64,000 nucleotides of DNA from Sipunculus nudus (Eukaryota > Annelida > Sipuncula > Golfingiida > Sipunculidae), in NCBI GenBank assembly GCA_026874595.1, contig CM049309.1:28277033-28341032 (forward strand). Direction: 5' to 3'. Each line of letters opens with the position of its first letter. The stretch's first letter is position 1. Made by a program: the position numbers and the translations under genes. Below, one piece after another: positions 60,057-64,000 of the stretch. The notes under the pieces are model-generated. The model was not told where the DNA came from, ran no database searches, and saw nothing but the letters and a program-made list of their open reading frames with translations.

Positions 60057-60425
60057 ACATAGGACTCAACTATTTTAGACTATGTACATATTTTTTTATT
60101 TTTACACCAATACACAACACAACAATTGAAAACTTGGAACACTCCCTTGCTTTTAAGGATCAGTAACCACTTCACTGGACACCTGCTACCTGAAAATCAT
60201 GATCACTAATCCACCAATCCCCTAATTCAGCCAGCACCGACACAACAAAAGACCCAACAAGCTTTGCCATAATCCTCTCCAAATGAACCATACTGGGAAC
60301 AGCTACCTGAGGAACAGCTCCATTTACACCTGAGGAAGGGGGCCAAGCTACTGAAAGCTTGTGTACAAGAACCTACACACAGCTAGTCTTTTTCAAAAGG
60401 TGTCAACCATTTACATTACTTTTGT

Positions 60426-60437
60426 AAATGGTTGGGT
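60426..60437. repeat. target-site duplication, right copy
   Basis: AAATGGTTGGGT, matching 58423-58434. The ATG at 60428 lies inside it, so the downstream ORF keeps a start codon. Confidence 0.7.
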
Positions 60438-60826
60438 ATATGGTTAATGTTCAAATAGATTGGACACGGTGGAACAAATTTGATAACGAAGAAGACTTAA
60501 AAATGTATCTAAATAATCTCGATAGTAAACCAAGGGGGGTTCTTGAGGTAAAAATTGAAATAGAAATGTCGGGCAGGGATGAAATTGAAATTTGCTGTGT
60601 TGATGATAGTGATGATGATGGTGGTAGTGGTGGTCAGGGTCAGGAATCGGAACAGGCGGAACAAGAACCTGAGCTGCAGCAGCAGCAGCAGCAGTCCCCG
60701 GAAGAGTATAAAAGTAAACTGCGTAGCTACACTCGCAGGAAAAGCAAGAAACAATGGTGGACGCCACAACAGACATTGTGCAGCAGATGGCCCTCTTTGC
60801 CGGGGGCACAAAGGAAGATTTGGTAA
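60428..60826 (+). CDS. acidic, glutamine-rich 132-residue protein
   Basis: Open from the ATG within the target duplication. The N-terminal part (VNVQIDWTRWNKFDNEEDLK) looks folded. The middle is acidic (DDSDDDGGSGG), then comes a Gln run encoded by CAG repeats and a basic end (YTRRKSKKQ). The last 24 codons overlap the start of the capsid gene in another frame. Unrecognised. Its original promoter has been moved about 2 kb away by the retroelement pair. Confidence 0.5.
   Translation: MVGYMVNVQIDWTRWNKFDNEEDLKMYLNNLDSKPRGVLEVKIEIEMSGRDEIEICCVDDSDDDGGSGGQGQESEQAEQEPELQQQQQQSPEEYKSKLRSYTRRKSKKQWWTPQQTLCSRWPSLPGAQRKIW
60707..60714 (+). promoter_or_regulatory. TATA box before the major capsid gene
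   Basis: TATAAAAG inside the preceding ORF, 47 bp before the capsid ATG at 60754. Confidence 0.65.
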
Positions 60827-62318
60827 CACAAGGGCGGTGGGTCAAAGTTGACCCCCTCACGCCTTCCTTCAAGACCGGTGGGCCCATAGAATTTTTCATC
60901 AGCGGAAAATCATCAGAGTACGTGGATTTGGCCAATTCAATGCTGGTGGTGAAAATGGGGATATTCAAATCAGATGGGGTCACACCCTGCCAGAAAATCA
61001 CGGCGGAATACATTTCTCCCGTCAATAACATTATCCATAGCATATGGCGTCAAATCAACCTTAAACTGAATGGAACCGAGCTGAACACTCAGGACAATAT
61101 GTACCCTTACAGAACTTACTTGGAAAAATCGCTTGCTTACAACCAGGAATACAAAGAAACCTGCCTGTCAGCCATGCCCGGATGGTTCAAAGACACACCC
61201 GGGCATTTTTATGACCCACCTGCTACACTCACTAGTAACAGTGATTATTCCGCATCAACTGCTGATAGTAACAGCAAACACGACTGGAGTACTGATGACG
61301 GTGGAGGTAAAAGAAGTTATCCGAAAATCACATTTGATAAAGAATCTGACTTTTACTTTACACACATCATCCCTTCCGCGATGGGTGAAGTAGGGTTAAC
61401 AGAGAGAGACAAACTGAAAAAGTCTATACTGACAGCTTCATTAAGTAAAAATTATGGGGCTATGAACCGTTTCTTACAATTTTTCCCAATGAACAATGCG
61501 ACCTGCACGAACTCAGAAACGTCTAAAATCATTACTTTCAAGGCACCTTTGCACACAGATTTCACCGGTCAGCAAAAACTCGTCGACCAAACGGGATAGA
61601 TATTCAACTACAGTTGGATTTTATGGGTTCCAAAGAATTTCCCATCATGCAGAAAGGGGGGGACAATAATCAGTTGAAGGTCATGGGTATGTACATTGAC
61701 CTGCGTAAAGTCACCCCGTCTGACAGATTCCAACAAGCCATGGAAGCCAATTTGGCCCGCAACATACCAATACGTTACCCTCTGAAACACGCTTTCTTAC
61801 GTACGTACGACCTACCGGTAAACGGCACCCAGGCCTCCCTGACAAACATGTTACAGGGCCAGATGCCCAGGCGCAAGGTGTGTGGGTTCGTGGAAAGCAA
61901 GGCTTACGCTGGAGATGAAACGAAAAAACTGTATGAGTTTAAAAACTTGGGCGTGCACGTGTACATGAACGGTTACCCTGTCCCAATGTAAGCATATGCT
62001 CCGATATGGACACAAGATTGGAAACGCGAATACATCGATACCCTAAACGGGATCAGTGTCGTATGCGGGGGGTTGGGCGTTGACATCTCTTACCAGGATT
62101 ACCGCAATGGGTTTACGCTTTTTGCGGTAGATTTATCACCCACATTGGCTAGTGACGAGAAATACACTCAAGACCCTACAGTGGGTGTTTTAAGGATGGA
62201 ACTGGGATTTAAAGATGAATCAAGAATGAACAAGCAACACATTGTCGTCGTTTATAACGAAATGGACGGTGAAGTGACCGTTGGGCAAACGCGAGAGGTG
62301 CTCAAATCCTACACTTGA
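60754..62318 (+). pseudogene. double jelly-roll major capsid protein (F54H12.2-like), broken
   Basis: Major capsid (hexon-like) protein of Polinton-type elements, often annotated in invertebrates as F54H12.2-like. Family-typical segments include GGPIEFFISGKSSEYVDLAN, EYISPVNNIIHSIWRQINL, LNGTELNTQDNMYPYRTYLE, YPLKHAFLRTYDLPVNGTQA and GQMPRRKVCGF. Near the end comes GLGVDISYQDYRNGFTLFAV followed by a VVVYNEMDGEV-type strand. The frame runs 60754-61599, shifts by one near 61585, continues 61614-61991, then meets a TAA (about 61989) and reads on in the same phase to 62318. About 520 codons in total, normal for the family. Start chosen at the ATG 47 bp after the TATA box. Confidence 0.87.
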
Positions 62319-62458
62319 AACAGTTCTCCACTTAATTGTTTGTTGAGTTATTATGGGTAACTGAACACATAATTATACATGTATGTATATGTAGCTTGCG
62401 CCATAGGCTAACATATATAAATGTATGAAATCACTGTTAGAATGATCAGTAAAAAAAC
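62319..62458. other. short spacer between capsid copies
   Basis: AT-rich, with no TATAAAAG box at the spacing used by other genes. Nothing else seen. Confidence 0.5.
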
Positions 62459-63656
62459 ATGGTCAACGCAGTCGACGCCTTCATACAAAACCGGGGTTCC
62501 TGTGGAATTTTTTATCAGTGGGAAATCAACGTCGATTTCGCCAACACGATGCTGGTGGTAAAATTGGGGATTTTTACAGCAGCAGGTGACCCATGCCAAA
62601 AGATAACTGAGGAATACATTTCTCCTGTCAACAATATCATCCACAGCATCTGGCGTCAGATAAACATAGAGATCAACGGGACGGAAATCAACACCCAGGA
62701 CAACATGTATTCATATGGGCGTACCTGGAAAACCTTTTGTCTTACAACAAGGAATTTAAAAAGACCAGGCTGTCAGGGATGACTGGGTGGTTCAAAGACA
62801 CCCCTGGCCATTTCAATGACATTCCTGCAGAGATGAATATAAACACAACGTACGAAGAAACGATTAAAGGTGTCATATCAAGCGACTCTGGAGCAAACAA
62901 AGACATGTACGCTTGGAGGAGAACACCTGAACAAAAAGATACAGATCTATCATCTTACACTGCAAGTGCGGATGTGAAAGCGATGGCTGGGGATTGGCGT
63001 ACGTACCCAAAAAGATTTTTTCAGCAAAGATTCTGATTTAAAAATAGCATACTTCACCCCGAGCGCTTTGGGAAAATTGGGGATAACGGGTGGGAAAACT
63101 AACCAATCTTGGCGGCTGAGCTGAGAAAAAACTACTGGGTGCTGAACAGGATTTTGCAATTTTTTTCCCAATAACAATCTTATGTGTGACAACACGGAAA
63201 CTTCAGAGGATATTACTTTCAAAGCCCCTCTACACAGCGATATCACGGGACAGAAAAAGTTTTTGATAAACGGGGGAGACATTAAAATACTGATGGATTT
63301 TCATGACATGTCAAAAAAAGGAAGCCCAGAATGTGCTGAAAGTCACTCAGATGTATTTGGATTTATGGAAAGTCACACCCTCCGATGTGTTTTGGCGCTC
63401 GGTGAAAGCCAACCTGGCCCGACACATGCCGATACATTATCCACTGAAACACGCTTTCTTGCGCACTTACAACCTACCAGTCAGTGGTACCCAGGCCTCA
63501 TTGACCAACATGTTGCAAGGGCAGATGCCCAGGCGTATGGTGTTCGGGTTCATGGAAAGTAAAGCCTTGAGCCGAGACAAAGAAAAACAAAAGACCCCTG
63601 GGTCACGACGCTCAGCTGACCAGGAAGACATTGACAAAAGTAATTTTATCATCTGA
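62459..63656 (+). pseudogene. second major capsid gene copy, diverged and truncated
   Basis: Paralogue of the preceding capsid gene. EEYISPVNNIIHSIWRQINI, NGTEINTQDNMYSY, GMTGWFKDTPGHFNDIP, ITFKAPLHSDITGQKKF and GTQASLTNMLQGQMPRRMVF match the first copy at clearly less than full identity, so this is an old duplication. The homology begins about 30 codons into the protein. Frames change near 62525, 62720, 63015 and 63340. After GFMESKALS the sequence no longer resembles the capsid, so the C-terminal third is missing. Non-functional as read. Confidence 0.85.
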
Positions 63657-64000
63657 ATGTCAAATTTGAATGAAATACTTTTTCCAAACTTGACCTTTTG
63701 TATAAAATCATCCAATATTCATTGGGGTACTATGGAGCTCTGTAGCATGAAGGATATGTGTAACAGACACCTATTTTCAAGGTTTACAAGATGACTTTTC
63801 AGGGGTCTCCCAGCATGTCAAAAAAATAAAATTCTAGGTCCAGTTATTATGATTTGTGCCCTGTGAACAGATGACCAAATGTTTATTCTGGGGGTATTTC
63901 AAAGCCGCATAGGATGAAGGATATGGGTAACAGAGATGTAATTTCAGGTGCACAAGGAGACTTTTCAGGGGCCTCCCAGCATATCAAGAAAGGAGATTCT
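63657..64000. repeat. two copies of a ~167-bp repeat at the window end
   Basis: GAAGGATATG-type motifs at about 63749 and 63916, and CTTTTCAGGGGTCTCCCAGC / CTTTTCAGGGGCCTCCCAGC, show a period of about 167 bp. The second copy is cut by the window end. It follows the truncated capsid copy directly. Confidence 0.75.

Larger units (their letters stand above)
58435..60425. mobile_element. head-to-head pair of 5'-truncated Penelope-like elements
   Basis: Two inverted copies of the 3' part of a Penelope-like retroelement: copy A on the minus strand (about 58470-59521) and copy B on the plus strand (59602 to about 60425). Their 3' ends face outward and their truncated 5' ends face each other across an 80-bp filler. 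Both encode the GIY-YIG endonuclease end of the polyprotein. The arms are nearly identical, and B starts about 225 bp further 3' in the element than A. A 12-bp target duplication flanks the pair. Reverse transcriptase is missing from both. Confidence 0.85.

Overview
This is a stretch of animal nuclear genome. It is probably from a marine invertebrate, perhaps a mollusc, but that is inferred only from repeat style: a Polinton-type virus-like element, a Penelope-like retroelement and palindrome-rich tandem-core repeats. No host gene, tRNA, rRNA or CRISPR array is recognisable.

Layout. 1-25314 is one 129-bp satellite in two arrays of opposite orientation that meet at a 500-N assembly gap (12131-12630). 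25394-25552 is a short LTR-like piece. 25553-33588 is non-coding and repetitive: AT-rich DNA, a 289-bp tandem repeat, microsatellites, a 595-bp fold-back element and a 75-bp repeat.

33589-63656 is a decayed Polinton/Maverick (adintovirus-like) element. Recognisable parts are a protein-primed family B DNA polymerase (37019-40636), an FtsK/A32-type packaging ATPase (40725-41343), the C-terminal part of a retroviral-type integrase with a chromodomain-like tail (49989-50492), a double jelly-roll major capsid protein (60754-62318) and a second, diverged capsid copy (62459-63656). Around them lie unrecognised but plausibly structural genes, two of them on the minus strand at the left end. The layout is viral: short intergenic gaps, overlapping stop/start codons, and TATAAAAG-like boxes 40-47 bp before four ATGs. 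No cysteine protease and no penton protein could be identified, and neither terminal inverted repeat was found.

The element is dead. Most genes carry frameshifts or in-frame stops. Three related transposons (42806-46406, about 47461-49988, 52945-57335) interrupt its genes, and a head-to-head pair of 5'-truncated Penelope-like elements (58435-60425) sits at the start of another gene. Between those two copies lies an 80-bp exact copy of capsid-gene sequence from 2 kb away. Some frameshifts are single-base changes in homopolymers and could be assembly errors, because the satellite shows the same kind of error. The stops and nested insertions are not explained that way.
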